A stretch of DNA of 64,000 nt from the NCBI RefSeq assembly GCF_002102355.1, contig NZ_LQPT01000019.1, forward strand, positions 124,001 to 188,000, in the 5' to 3' direction. Below, one piece after another: positions 32,762 through 41,841 of this stretch (position 1 is its first letter; every line of letters starts with the position of its first letter). The notes below the pieces were generated by a model, which saw only the letters and a list, made by a program, of their open reading frames with translations, had not been told where the DNA came from and ran no database searches. This stretch comes from Mycobacterium sherrisii. GTDB lineage: Bacteria > Actinomycetota > Actinomycetes > Mycobacteriales > Mycobacteriaceae. Made by a program: the position numbers and the translations under genes.

Positions 32762-35569
32762 ATGGGGCCTCCAACAGGCCTATTTGACGTCGGCGGTGAG
32801 CGTCTGGTCACCCCGCCGATTCGAGGGCGGGCGGCCGAGCTGAACGTGATCGGCGCATCGGTCGCCGCGGCGGCTCAGGGCCGTGGAGGCGTGCTGGTGA
32901 TCGAGGGCCCGCCCGGTATCGGCAAAAGCCGATTGCTCACCGAGGTGCTGGCCCTGGCCGACAAGTGCGGAGTGCGCACCCTGTTCGGGGAGGCCTTCGA
33001 ATATCAGCAGACGGTGCCGTTCTTCTCGCTGTTCATGGCGACCTTGCACGCCGATCCACCGGTCGGGGACGCCGAGGCGCTGCGCCGGTTGGGCGGCTCG
33101 GCCGATTTGACCTACTGGGTGGTGCACGACCTGCACGAGGCGATTCATGCGGCGGCCGCAGAAACCCCGCTCGCGATCGTGCTGGAGGACATCCATTGGG
33201 CGGACAACGGCACGGCACTGGCGCTGCGGTCGCTCACCGCGGGCCGCCCGAATGCGGCTGTGTTGTGGGTGTTGACCGCGCGCACCGGCGCCGGCGGGCC
33301 GGCGGTGCACGAGACCTTGTCGATGCTGCAGCGCACCAACGCCACTTTCGTGCGATTGACGGCGATGGGACCCGACGCGGTCGCCGACATGGTCCAAGAC
33401 GCGGTGCGCGCGAAAGCGGATGTGTCCCTTCTGAATCTGGCCGCCAAGGCGCACGGCAATCCGTTTCTGGTCAACGAGCTGATCGGCGGACTCGGTGAGG
33501 AGGGCCGGCTCAACCTTTCCCGCGGCCGTGTGATCGTCACCGGAGATGGGCTGCCACGACGTCTGGGCGCAACGATGCAGCAGCGCCTCGACCTGCTGTC
33601 CGACTCCGCGTCGGAGGTCGTACGGGTGGCCGCGGTGCTGCCGGACCGGTTCTCGGCGGGGCTGTTGGCGGCGATGCTGGAACGTTCGCCGACCTCGTTG
33701 CTGTCGGCACTCGAGGAGGCGGTACGCGCGGATCTCTTCATCGAAGACGGTGAGCAGCTGCGGTTTCGGCACGACCTGTTGCGTGAGGCGACCCGGCAGT
33801 CGTTGCCGCAGTCACTGCGGCGGGCGATGGAGCGGCAATCGGCGTCGGTCATGCTGGGCATGGGCGCCACCCCGGCCGAGGTGGCCACGCAGCTGGCACG
33901 AAGTGCCGAGCCTGGAGACAGGGAAGCCATCGACGCGCTGCGCCAGGCCGCGCAGGCCGTCGGCCGCGGCGACGCCAGCGCTGCCGCGGACTTGAGCAAG
34001 CGGGCGTTGCAGCTACTGCCCGCCGACGACGCGGAACACGGCTCACTGGTCGCGGAGACGGTCGGGTGGCTCAACCGGGCCAGTCGTTACGGCGAGGCCG
34101 AAAACTTGGCCGACATGACGCTCGCGGAGGCGGCGTCGCCCGAAGTCGAGGCCGAGATCCGACTGCGGCTCCCGGTACACACCAAGCACACCGACCAGCG
34201 GCGGGTGGCGGAGAATCGGCGGGCACTCGAATTGAGCGGCATCAGCGAGGTCACCCGAGCGCGGCATCTGGCGTGGCTGGCGTACAACCTGGTGTTCGAC
34301 GAAGGCGGGCAACGGCGCGCCGCCGCAGACGCGGCCACCGCGGCCGCGGCAGTCACCGGTGACCTGGAGGCCAAGATCATGGCCGGCGTCACCCACGCCT
34401 TGCTCGACGCCGGGGAGGGGTATACGGCCCAGGCACTGCGCCGTTTCGAAGAGATTTCCCCCCTTCCGCACACGAATGAAACAGCATTGGCGCATGCCTA
34501 TGCCGGCATGTACCACGCGAACCTGCTGGCAGTCGTCGGCCAGCTGAGCCAGGCGACGGCCCGAGTCGCCGACGGCATTGAGCAAGCCCGCAAGGAAGGC
34601 AACGCGATGGCCTTGGCGCTGTGGGCAGTCTTCAGTGGGCTTGTGGACCTGGCTGCGGGCCGGCTGTCGGCGGCTCGCGACGCGACCGAATCCCTTCCGC
34701 CCCCGCAGCGGACGGGGGCGACCGAGCATGACGTTCTTCGCATGGTGATCCTCGCCGAGGTGGCAGTGCACACTGATGACCGAAATCTGTTGCAGCACAT
34801 GGCTAACGACGCGCGCGAAGCCCACTCCGCGGGCTCCGCGGGCATCCGTCGTGGGTCGGCATACGTCCTGGCGCGGGCGGCGTGGCGGCGTGACGACATT
34901 CATGACGCGATGCGCTGGCTCGGCGACGTCATCCTGTTGGCGACACCGTTTTTCCCCCATGCATTGACCCGCCTGATCCTCGGTGCGCGGGTGGCCGCGG
35001 CAGCCGGTGATGCCGGTTTACGCGCACGCGTCCTGCAGGCCGCCGAGATACTTGAGCGTGATCGGCCTGCGGTGCCGCTGTTCGCGGCGGTCGCCGGGTA
35101 CGCCCGCGCGATCCTCGAACACGATGCCCAGGCCCTGGTGGCGGCCGCGGAGTCACTTCGCTCGTCTTCACGGCCCCTCCTGTACGCCAGTGCCGCCGAG
35201 GACGCCGGCGGCGAGCTGGATCGTGCGCGGCGTCAAGCCGAGGCACTCGGACACCTCAACGCGGCATTCGACGCCTACATCGAGTGCGGGGCGGTCGCCG
35301 ACGCCCGCCGGGTCGGGCGCACGCTGCGCCGGTTGGGCACGGAACGGCGAATCGTCGCGCGGCCGCGGGCAACCACGGGCTGGGACAGTCTCACCGCCTC
35401 CGAACTGACCATCGTCGGACTGATCGCCGACGGCGCGACCAACCGCGACGTCGCAGGGCAACTACACCTGTCCCCGCACACCGTGAAAACACACCTGCAC
35501 AACGCATTCGCCAAGCTCGGCATCACCTCCCGCGCCCAATTGGCGCAGCTCATGCACGGCACTGATTGA
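32762..35569 (+). CDS. large ATP-binding LuxR-family regulator (LAL type)
   Basis: 935 residues: N-terminal AAA/STAND ATPase with Walker A G-P-P-G-I-G-K-S at 49-56 and Walker B-like I-V-L-E-D-I-H-W-A-D near 140-149. A long TPR-like helical middle follows (about 350-860). A C-terminal LuxR/GerE HTH at about 870-930 contains L-T-A-S-E-L-T-I-V, N-R-D-V-A and H-T-V-K-T-H-L...K-L-G. LAL regulators bind ATP and an inducer and activate transcription. It stands centrally in the oxidant-stress island. A dead fragment of a close copy precedes it. It is a candidate regulator of the bipartite operators; that link is inference. Confidence 0.9.
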   Translation: MGPPTGLFDVGGERLVTPPIRGRAAELNVIGASVAAAAQGRGGVLVIEGPPGIGKSRLLTEVLALADKCGVRTLFGEAFEYQQTVPFFSLFMATLHADPPVGDAEALRRLGGSADLTYWVVHDLHEAIHAAAAETPLAIVLEDIHWADNGTALALRSLTAGRPNAAVLWVLTARTGAGGPAVHETLSMLQRTNATFVRLTAMGPDAVADMVQDAVRAKADVSLLNLAAKAHGNPFLVNELIGGLGEEGRLNLSRGRVIVTGDGLPRRLGATMQQRLDLLSDSASEVVRVAAVLPDRFSAGLLAAMLERSPTSLLSALEEAVRADLFIEDGEQLRFRHDLLREATRQSLPQSLRRAMERQSASVMLGMGATPAEVATQLARSAEPGDREAIDALRQAAQAVGRGDASAAADLSKRALQLLPADDAEHGSLVAETVGWLNRASRYGEAENLADMTLAEAASPEVEAEIRLRLPVHTKHTDQRRVAENRRALELSGISEVTRARHLAWLAYNLVFDEGGQRRAAADAATAAAAVTGDLEAKIMAGVTHALLDAGEGYTAQALRRFEEISPLPHTNETALAHAYAGMYHANLLAVVGQLSQATARVADGIEQARKEGNAMALALWAVFSGLVDLAAGRLSAARDATESLPPPQRTGATEHDVLRMVILAEVAVHTDDRNLLQHMANDAREAHSAGSAGIRRGSAYVLARAAWRRDDIHDAMRWLGDVILLATPFFPHALTRLILGARVAAAAGDAGLRARVLQAAEILERDRPAVPLFAAVAGYARAILEHDAQALVAAAESLRSSSRPLLYASAAEDAGGELDRARRQAEALGHLNAAFDAYIECGAVADARRVGRTLRRLGTERRIVARPRATTGWDSLTASELTIVGLIADGATNRDVAGQLHLSPHTVKTHLHNAFAKLGITSRAQLAQLMHGTD

Positions 35570-35991
35570 CCAAGGCGTCAAATATCAGGCCCGCTAGGTA
35601 TACACCGCGCCGTGCCTAAAAATCACCCGCCGGGCGATGGTGACGGCCGTGCCCACGCTGCGAATCTAGTCAGTGCACGCTCGATCGCCGGCCCCTCGGC
35701 CGCTCAACCAGGCGCCGGCACCGGGGAGCAGAGCAGCGGAATCGAGAAGACGATGTTGAGCACAATTCTGGGAATGTTGACGATGATGCCGGTGGTGTTC
35801 GGCGTCTGCGGATACGTATTGGTGTCTCGTCGGCCGTGAGCCGGCGACGGCACGACGACAGACCGGGGGCACCCCACGGCGGTTCAGGTTGAGACGTTGC
35901 GTCACCTCACATTGAGACGCCAGCTCGCTACCCGCGGCGGTGCCATGACTCGCACGAGCGACCACATCGATGTAACGAGGGGAGAAATCCG
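35570..35991. promoter_or_regulatory. intergenic region between the two large regulators
   Basis: 422 bases. It contains a degenerate copy of the island palindrome (TCACCCG-C-CGGGCGA at 35623-35637) without the second element, and a possible 28-codon membrane peptide at 35753. The Shine-Dalgarno GAGGGGAG of the next gene is at about 35977. Otherwise nothing recognisable. Confidence 0.45.
35753..35839 (+). CDS. possible 28-residue membrane peptide
   Basis: An ATG after GAGAAGACG opens a frame of 28 residues that is one hydrophobic segment (M-L-S-T-I-L-G-M-L-T-M-M-P-V-V-F-G-V) ending in S-R-R-P, the positive-inside arrangement of a tiny membrane protein. It could equally be chance. No homology judgement is possible at this length. 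Confidence 0.25.
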   Translation: MLSTILGMLTMMPVVFGVCGYVLVSRRP

Positions 35992-38574
35992 GTGAGCGGG
36001 CAGAGCGTGGGCGCGGTTGATGAGACACCGATTACACCAATTGCAGGGTATGGGTCCCACGCCCCAGACGGGGATGGCCTGGGGGTACCGGCGGCAGCCG
36101 GGGAAAATTCATCTGATTCAATAGGTCTACCGATGACCAATCGTGCCAAGATAATTCAAAGTCTTGGCCGATCGCCGCGGACAAACAACAAGACCGACCT
36201 TGCCGGGAGCGACCGGGCCGCCGAAAACCCGGCGCCCGACCATGATGCGGCAACTGCGAACGCTCCCGCTTGGCCGCCGAATTCGAAGGATTCGCGGAGT
36301 TCGGATATGAGATCAGATGGGCACGGCGACAACGATATTCGAGAGGCAGCCGCCCGAGCAGTGCTACTTGCCACCAAGTTGCACGTCCCGGCCATCGGCT
36401 TGCAGCTCGTTCACCGCGCAGCACTGCTCGACGTACTGTCGAGCGGCCGCCGGCGCAAAGTCACGTTGCTCAGCGCCCCGGCGGGCTGGGGCAAGACGAC
36501 ACTGCTCGCGCAGTGGGCGTTGGGCGCCGGCGACGACGAACTTTTCGGTTGGCTGACGCTCGATGCCTCCGACAACGATCCGGTGTGGTTTTGGATGTAC
36601 GCGGTTGCCGCACTACAGACGATCAGTCCCAAGGTCGGGGTTCGCGCGGTCGAGCTCCTCGCGATGGGAGCCGACCCGGTGCAGGTCGTGCTGCCGACGC
36701 TGCTCAATGATCTGGACGCCGTCCCCGACCCGATGGTGCTCATCCTGGATGACTACCACCTCGTGGTAAATCGAGCGGTTCATGAGCAGCTGGCCTTTTT
36801 CATCAGCCGGATCCCTGCAAACCTGCATTTGGTGTTGGCCACCCGGTCGGACCCGCTACTGCCGTTAGCGCGCCTGCGGGCCAGCGGCGAGCTTGCCGAG
36901 GTGCGCACCGACGATTTACGTTTCGAACCGACCGAGACGGACCACCTGCTCAATGATGTTCTCGGCCTGGGGTTGGCACAGGAAGATATTCAGCTGTTGC
37001 ACAAGCGAACCGAAGGGTGGGCCGCCGGGCTTTACCTCGCGGCGCTTTCGGTGACGGGGCGCGACGACGTTTCAGCGTTCATCAAGACCTTCGCGGGCGA
37101 TAACCGTCATATCGTCGACTATTTGATGGCCGAGGTGATCGATGGCCAGCCGGCAGAACTGCGCGACTTCCTGTTGCGCACCGCCATTTTGGGACGGCTC
37201 AGCGGCCCGCTGTGCGACGCGGTGCTGCAGACGAGCGGCTCGGCGGCGGTGTTGGAGGAGATCGAACGCGAAAACTTGTTCGTGGTCCCCATGGACATGT
37301 CACGTCACTGGTACCGCTATCACCAACTCTTCGCAGAGCTACTGCGCACCGAATTACGCCGTACCGAGCCCGAACTCGTCCCTGATCTGCACCGGCGAGC
37401 CGCCGCCTGGTTCGAAGGCGAGGGCCTCGTCGACGAGGCGGTCCGCCACCTGGTCGCCGGCGGTGACATCGCCCGCAGCGCCGATCTGATCGCCGCGGAC
37501 TGGGTCAGCGAATTCAACGGGGCGGGCCTGTCAACCATCTCCGGCCTGCTGGATCTGCTTCCCGAGGAGACGGTTCTGCAGGACCCACGGCTGGGCGTGG
37601 CCCGCGCGTGGATCGCGTTGAGCGTGGGCCAATTGGATGATGCCGCCGAGTGGATCGAGGCAGTGGAGGCCGGGTCCGCGAACGACACGGCAGTCGGGGG
37701 CATCGCCAGCGCTCAGGCGATCATCTTGCGCGCGGTTCATTCGTTCAAGACGGCCGAACTCGGCCAGGCGCTGGAAGCGGCTCGCCGCGCGATCACCCTC
37801 GATCTCGGCGAGACACCGCTGGGACGATCGAGTGCCTACTGCATTTACGGTGCCGCGCTGTACTTTTCGGGTTGTGCGCACGACGCACAAGCCGCCTTCC
37901 GGCGGGCCGTAACGCTTGCCGAAAAGGTGGGCGATCGCCGCACCCGCAGGTACGCATTGGGGGGTCTGGCGCTCATCGCGGTCGAGCACGGTCAGATCGC
38001 CGACGCCGAACGTCAGATCCGCCGAGCTTCCGGCAGCACCAGGGATCTGGCGGATGGGGAACATCTGGTCGACGTGATGGTGTCCCTCGCAGCGGCCGAA
38101 CTGCTCCGCATGCGCGGTGATGCGGAGGCCGCAGCGGCCGCCGCGGAAATGGCGGTGATGTCGGCGCGCCAAGGCGCAGCGATCCCCGAAGTGGCCAAAG
38201 CGCTCATGGTCAGATCGAAGATCTTCGAGCATGTCGGCGACCATCAGGCTGCGAGAGCCACCCTCGAAGAAGCCGGCGCCCTGGTGCGCGGTTGCGCTGA
38301 TTCCAGCATCGCCTCGTCGCTGCCGGCGAGCGCCGAGCCGAGCGCGGGCGCCGCGCCCCACGTCGACTCATGCGTGGTCGGCGAGGAACTGACCCCCAAA
38401 GAGCTTGAGGTACTGCGCCTACTCGCCACCCGGCTGTCACGGCGCGAAATTGGTGCGCGACTATATGTTTCGCTCAATACCGTCAAGACCCACCAACGCG
38501 CCGTGTACCGCAAGCTCGGCGTTGCACACCGCGGCGCGGCGGTCAGCCGGGCGCGAGAACTCGGCCTGTTGTAA
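35992..38574 (+). CDS. MalT-like ATP-binding LuxR-family regulator
   Basis: 860 residues from GTG 35992 (GAGGGGAG upstream). An unusual N-terminal extension of about 120 residues is hydrophilic and low-complexity. MalT-type signatures follow: L-L-A-T-K-L-H-V-P at about 125-133, Walker A S-A-P-A-G-W-G-K-T-T at 161-170, W-L-T-L-D-x-x-D-N-D-P, L-I-L-D-D-Y-H near 245, and R-T-E-G-W-A-A-G-L. Then a TPR region and a C-terminal LuxR HTH at about 798-855 (L-T-P-K-E-L-E-V-L-R-L-L-A, N-T-V-K-T-H-Q). MalT-like activators are inducer- and ATP-dependent. Second candidate regulator of the island; different subfamily from the gene at 32762. Confidence 0.92.
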   Translation: MSGQSVGAVDETPITPIAGYGSHAPDGDGLGVPAAAGENSSDSIGLPMTNRAKIIQSLGRSPRTNNKTDLAGSDRAAENPAPDHDAATANAPAWPPNSKDSRSSDMRSDGHGDNDIREAAARAVLLATKLHVPAIGLQLVHRAALLDVLSSGRRRKVTLLSAPAGWGKTTLLAQWALGAGDDELFGWLTLDASDNDPVWFWMYAVAALQTISPKVGVRAVELLAMGADPVQVVLPTLLNDLDAVPDPMVLILDDYHLVVNRAVHEQLAFFISRIPANLHLVLATRSDPLLPLARLRASGELAEVRTDDLRFEPTETDHLLNDVLGLGLAQEDIQLLHKRTEGWAAGLYLAALSVTGRDDVSAFIKTFAGDNRHIVDYLMAEVIDGQPAELRDFLLRTAILGRLSGPLCDAVLQTSGSAAVLEEIERENLFVVPMDMSRHWYRYHQLFAELLRTELRRTEPELVPDLHRRAAAWFEGEGLVDEAVRHLVAGGDIARSADLIAADWVSEFNGAGLSTISGLLDLLPEETVLQDPRLGVARAWIALSVGQLDDAAEWIEAVEAGSANDTAVGGIASAQAIILRAVHSFKTAELGQALEAARRAITLDLGETPLGRSSAYCIYGAALYFSGCAHDAQAAFRRAVTLAEKVGDRRTRRYALGGLALIAVEHGQIADAERQIRRASGSTRDLADGEHLVDVMVSLAAAELLRMRGDAEAAAAAAEMAVMSARQGAAIPEVAKALMVRSKIFEHVGDHQAARATLEEAGALVRGCADSSIASSLPASAEPSAGAAPHVDSCVVGEELTPKELEVLRLLATRLSRREIGARLYVSLNTVKTHQRAVYRKLGVAHRGAAVSRARELGLL

Positions 38575-38648
38575 TTCGACCGTCGGCACCGCCAGATGTG
38601 GCGACGGCGAATCGTGTTGGCACGCCGTCATGCCCGTACCAGCCGAGT

Positions 38649-38690
38649 TCACCCGGGTGAATCGGACCTGCGGATGAGGACAGCTCGGTT
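38649..38690 (+). promoter_or_regulatory. bipartite operator D (before DUF417 gene)
   Basis: Palindrome TCACCCGGGTGA at 38649-38660, 11 bases, then GGATGAGGACAGC at 38672-38684; the last arm is degenerate (TCGGTT instead of TCACCC). Orientation and spacing are as in operator A. It ends 162 bases before the DUF417 start. It is also the region downstream of the MalT-like gene. Confidence 0.7.
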
Positions 38691-38852
38691 CGTGCACTGC
38701 CATAGTGGTCGTTACCGAGCCGCGACCGCAGCCCGCCTGGCGCACCATTTCGTCTGACTGCGCCCGCACTAGTCCTCGCAATGGCCTCGTGAAGGCAGCG
38801 CGAGTGCGGCGCCGACCATGCACCGACACCGGCCCAACGAACGGAGATCGCC

Positions 38853-39371
38853 ATGTCCACCAATCAGTCGACGGCCACAAGAACCGAAAGTCCAAGACTG
38901 TCTTTGACGACCAACGTCGCGCCTCTGGTAGCGCGGTATGGCCTGGTCATCGTCCTGGTTTGGTTCGGCGCGATGAAGTTCACATACTATGAGGCCCACG
39001 GCATTTCACATTGGGTGGCCAATAGCCCTTATTTGAGTTGGGTCTACGACGCCATGTCCATCGACGCGTTCGGTCGATTGAACGGGACAGTAGAATTGGC
39101 CACCGCGGCACTTCTTGCCGTCAAACCATGGTTTCCGAAGGCGTCGATCGTGGGCGGGGTATTCGCCTCGCTGTTCTTCCTGACCACGCTGAGCTTTATG
39201 GTCACAACCCCCGGCACCGGTGAGGCGTCCGCTGGTGGCTTTCCCATCTTGTCCGCCGATGGGGAGTTCTTGATGAAAGACATCGCGCTCCTCGGCCTGG
39301 CGCTGTGGCTGTTGGCAGACGCGATCGACGCCGTCCGCGACCGGGTGAGCCTGCGGGCCGGCACCCACTAA
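38853..39371 (+). CDS. DUF417 membrane protein (RclC/YkgB-like)
   Basis: A 172-residue protein with about four spans. Family features are R-Y-G-L-V-I-V-L-V-W-F-G-A-M-K-F at about residues 28-43, then A-N-S-P-Y-L-S-W, and G-G-F-P-I-L-S-x-x-G-x-F-L-M-K-D-I-A-L-L-G near the end. In E. coli the DUF417 protein RclC is part of the reactive-chlorine resistance locus rclABC and sits in the inner membrane; its biochemistry is unclear. ATG 38853 follows GGAGAT. It has its own bipartite operator. Similarity to DUF417 is a confident family call; the function in oxidant defence is inference. Confidence 0.82.
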   Translation: MSTNQSTATRTESPRLSLTTNVAPLVARYGLVIVLVWFGAMKFTYYEAHGISHWVANSPYLSWVYDAMSIDAFGRLNGTVELATAALLAVKPWFPKASIVGGVFASLFFLTTLSFMVTTPGTGEASAGGFPILSADGEFLMKDIALLGLALWLLADAIDAVRDRVSLRAGTH

Positions 39372-39401
39372 ACCGCGGTGGGTATGCCGGTTCAATCGCC
39401 A

Positions 39402-39443
39402 TCACCCGGGTGAATCGGACGCGCGGGTGATGACATCTCACCC
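39402..39443 (+). promoter_or_regulatory. bipartite operator E (before SIS gene)
   Basis: Palindrome TCACCCGGGTGA at 39402-39413, 11 bases, then GGGTGATGACATCTCACCC at 39425-39443. All consensus positions are matched. It ends 119 bases before the chosen SIS start at 39563 and lies only 30 bases after the DUF417 stop, so the SIS gene has its own regulated promoter. Confidence 0.8.
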
Positions 39444-39562
39444 GGTTGGCCCGCACGCTCGTTGGCAAAGCCCGCGGATTGCACACACGTGCCCACGTGG
39501 ACGTGGACGTGGGCGCACGGCACCCGCCACCGCCGCGTCGACCAAGAAGGGGTACGGACCCG

Positions 39563-40570
39563 GTGAACCCCAGAACGGCACTGCTGCTTTGCGATAGACG
39601 CTCGCCCCAGCGGCTCCGCGTCAATGCACGGTCTCAGGCCCGGTCGCTGCTCGAATTCGATCGGGCACCGATCTCGTTGGGCTTGTACCCGCTACTACGG
39701 GATCATCACCGGCGCGTCATCTTCACCGGAATGGGCGCATCGCACATCGCGGCCCTGCGGAGTTGGCGTCGGCTCGTGGCAGCCGGCGAGGCGGCCTGGT
39801 GGATCGATACAAAGAATCTGTTGGAGCATCCGCAGCTCCTCACGTCCGACTCCATGCTGGTCGTCACGTCGCGGTCGGGCTGCAGCCCACAGGTAGGAAC
39901 TTTGGCCGAGGAGCTCGGTCGCACCGCGGTACCGCACGCGGTGATCGCGATCACCGATGACATGGCCAGTCCCCTGGTCGCTGTCTCGGACTGCGAAGTT
40001 CTGTTGCGCAGCGGCGCTTCGGCAAGCCCCACAGGGTTTCTGAACGCATTGATAGCCCACGACTACGTCGCCTCGATGATCCTCAACGAGGACAACGACG
40101 ATGTCGCCGACATCGCGCGAGTCGTCGCCACCACGACGTTGCCGAAAGAACTTCGTGCAGTGGCTGCCAGCGTTGCGGCCCAGCAGGATTCGCGCTTGGC
40201 TTACGTCGGATTCGACCAGCATGCCACGGTTGCTCTGTACGCGGCGTTGCTCACCAACGACGCGACAGGGGTTGACGCCCAGGGCCACATAGCCCAGCGC
40301 GAGCTACCTGCCCTGGTGCGGCATGCAGACTCCCAGCTAACCGCGGTCCTCTTTGCTTCCAGTCACCCCTGCGATGCCGCCATGTCCGCACTGGCCGATG
40401 ATCTTCTGGCAGCGGAATCAAACGTGGTGGTCGTCGGTGGCGCTGCCGTCCCCGGTGCAATCCAAATCCCTAGTCCCCCGGCCCACGCCCTCGCTGAAGT
40501 CGCGCGCGATGTCGTGGTCATCGAGCAGTTCGTGTCCCAATTGGCGTCTCAACGGGCCGCTTCCGCCTGA
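39563..40570 (+). CDS. SIS-domain protein (phosphosugar isomerase/GlmS-C-like)
   Basis: 335 residues from GTG 39563 (AAGAAGGGG upstream); the frame is open from 39446 but the extra residues are Pro/Arg-rich and unconserved. Two SIS-like lobes: I-F-T-G-M-G-A-S-H-I-A-A at about 48-59, V-V-T-S-R-S-G-C-S-P-Q-V near 97-108, and in the second half L-A-Y-V-G-F-D-Q-H-A-T-V with a GlmS-like K/E-A-x-E end. SIS domains bind phosphosugars. There is no glutaminase domain, so it is a GlmS-isomerase-like deaminase/isomerase or a sensor. Substrate unknown; part of the operator regulon. Confidence 0.78.
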   Translation: MNPRTALLLCDRRSPQRLRVNARSQARSLLEFDRAPISLGLYPLLRDHHRRVIFTGMGASHIAALRSWRRLVAAGEAAWWIDTKNLLEHPQLLTSDSMLVVTSRSGCSPQVGTLAEELGRTAVPHAVIAITDDMASPLVAVSDCEVLLRSGASASPTGFLNALIAHDYVASMILNEDNDDVADIARVVATTTLPKELRAVAASVAAQQDSRLAYVGFDQHATVALYAALLTNDATGVDAQGHIAQRELPALVRHADSQLTAVLFASSHPCDAAMSALADDLLAAESNVVVVGGAAVPGAIQIPSPPAHALAEVARDVVVIEQFVSQLASQRAASA

Positions 40571-40662
40571 TCTGATGACCGCCGACGACTCAGCAGCGCC
40601 AGGCGCCACCCGGCCGACTCATGGTTCGCGCCCGGTGTACCCGCGAGGTGACTCGCATGTCG

Positions 40663-41190
40663 TCATGCGCCTTGAGAGACACGGACACAGCCGCTTTCGT
40701 CATTGCTGTTCATCCGTTCCAAAATCGAGATAACCCCTTTGGCTTCGAAGATGGCCAGGTGAACATGATCGGGGCTTTCGTGTCCGTGCTCTCGCAGCAC
40801 CGCCGCTAGGTCGGCGGTGGTGAGTCCGCACCGACGCAGGTTGCGCCGATCGACGTGCCCGTCCCGGATCAGCACTCTTAGCGGCGGATCGATGAAGCGC
40901 CGAAGACCCGGAATGAAGCGCAATCTCGCAAAGATCGCGTGGGCGACAAGAAGACAAACAAGGGCGGTGGTTGCGCTCAGCCACGAGGTGTCGCCGGCCG
41001 TCGCGGCCCGTCCGACGATGGCTCCCGTAGCCACCGCGGCGATCCAGTCGAACGGCGCGAATTCGGCGAGGGTCCGGCGCTCCATGAATCGGAACAGGAC
41101 CGCGGCCGTGAGGAACAGCGCGGAAGCTTTGATGGCGGCGTCGATTGCAGCAGGCGCGTCACCGATCAGGGCGTGAAAGATTCGGTCCAC
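40663..41190 (-). CDS. DUF421-family membrane protein (YetF-like)
   Basis: 175 residues from GTG at 41188-41190 (GGAGA upstream on the minus strand). About three N-terminal spans (residues 15-95) are followed by the soluble DUF421 domain with L-I-R-D-G-H-V-D-R-R-N-L-R-R near residue 115. The family's D-L-x-x-x-L-R-E-H-G follows. The cytosolic or extracytoplasmic domain has no known activity. It lies 44 bases after the Rid gene and is probably cotranscribed with it under operator F. Confidence 0.8.
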   Translation of the reverse strand: MDRIFHALIGDAPAAIDAAIKASALFLTAAVLFRFMERRTLAEFAPFDWIAAVATGAIVGRAATAGDTSWLSATTALVCLLVAHAIFARLRFIPGLRRFIDPPLRVLIRDGHVDRRNLRRCGLTTADLAAVLREHGHESPDHVHLAIFEAKGVISILERMNSNDESGCVRVSQGA

Positions 41191-41234
41191 CCGTGTCTCC
41201 GTCCAGGGCCCGTTGCGCGGCCTGGTGCCGACGC

Positions 41235-41663
41235 CTACTTGGCGCCGGACCCGACGATGGCGACGACTTCGATCTCGACACGCTGCTCGGGCAGTGCCAG
41301 CGCCTGGACGCCCACCGCAGTCCACAGCGGCGCGCTTTCGCCGAATCGCTTGCGGAATTGATCGACCATCACCGACATGTGTTGATCACCAATGGCATCC
41401 TCGTCTGTCGGGACGTGATAGGAGTGCACATTGACGACGTCGCTCCAGCTGGCTCCCGCTTCGGCGAGGGTCTTTTCGACGTTGTCGCACGCCTTGACGA
41501 TCTCGTCCTCCAGGGACATGACCGACAAAGTGAAGTCCGCCTCCCACCCGCCTTGACCGGAAATCTCGACGCGATCACCAACGCGCAATGCTTGCCGGTA
41601 TTGGTTGCGGGTACGAGCGATCTCACCGTATCCGGGGGTGTCAAAATATTCGAGCGTGGCCAT
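41235..41663 (-). CDS. Rid-family protein (RidA-like, lacking the catalytic Arg), second copy
   Basis: A 142-residue YjgF-fold protein: V-G-D-R-V-E-I-S-G-Q-G-G in strand 2, C-D-N-V-E-K-T-L-A-E-A-G in the helix, end R-V-E-I-E-V-V-A-I. The position of the RidA substrate-binding arginine reads P-L-W-T-A-V-G-V-Q-A-L-A-L-P, without Arg. It is only distantly similar to the protein at 27247, so this is not a recent duplication. Preceded by AGAGGAAA and by operator F, 120 bases upstream. Followed by the DUF421 gene. Confidence 0.85.
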   Translation of the reverse strand: MATLEYFDTPGYGEIARTRNQYRQALRVGDRVEISGQGGWEADFTLSVMSLEDEIVKACDNVEKTLAEAGASWSDVVNVHSYHVPTDEDAIGDQHMSVMVDQFRKRFGESAPLWTAVGVQALALPEQRVEIEVVAIVGSGAK

Positions 41664-41783
41664 GTGCGTTTCCTCTCATCATTGATCGGCGAACTCGGGT
41701 CGTTGCGATCGCTGTGCCGTCAGCACGCTCAACGCGGGCGTCGGGAGTCGCGGCTTAGCTCACCGACCACTATCCACCCGACG

Positions 41784-41825
41784 GGATGACATGTCGTCAT
41801 CCGGTTGGACAATTCACCCGGGTGA
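41784..41825 (-). promoter_or_regulatory. bipartite operator F (before Rid-DUF421)
   Basis: Minus-strand orientation: palindrome TCACCCGGGTGA at 41814-41825, 11 bases, then GGATGA-N7-TCATCC at 41784-41802, itself a longer palindrome (GGATGAC-GACATG-TCATCC on the minus strand). Centre spacing is exactly 26.5 bp, as elsewhere. It is located between the NDH-like gene's stop and the Rid gene. Confidence 0.78.
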
Positions 41826-41841
41826 ACGGCACCGTCGAATA

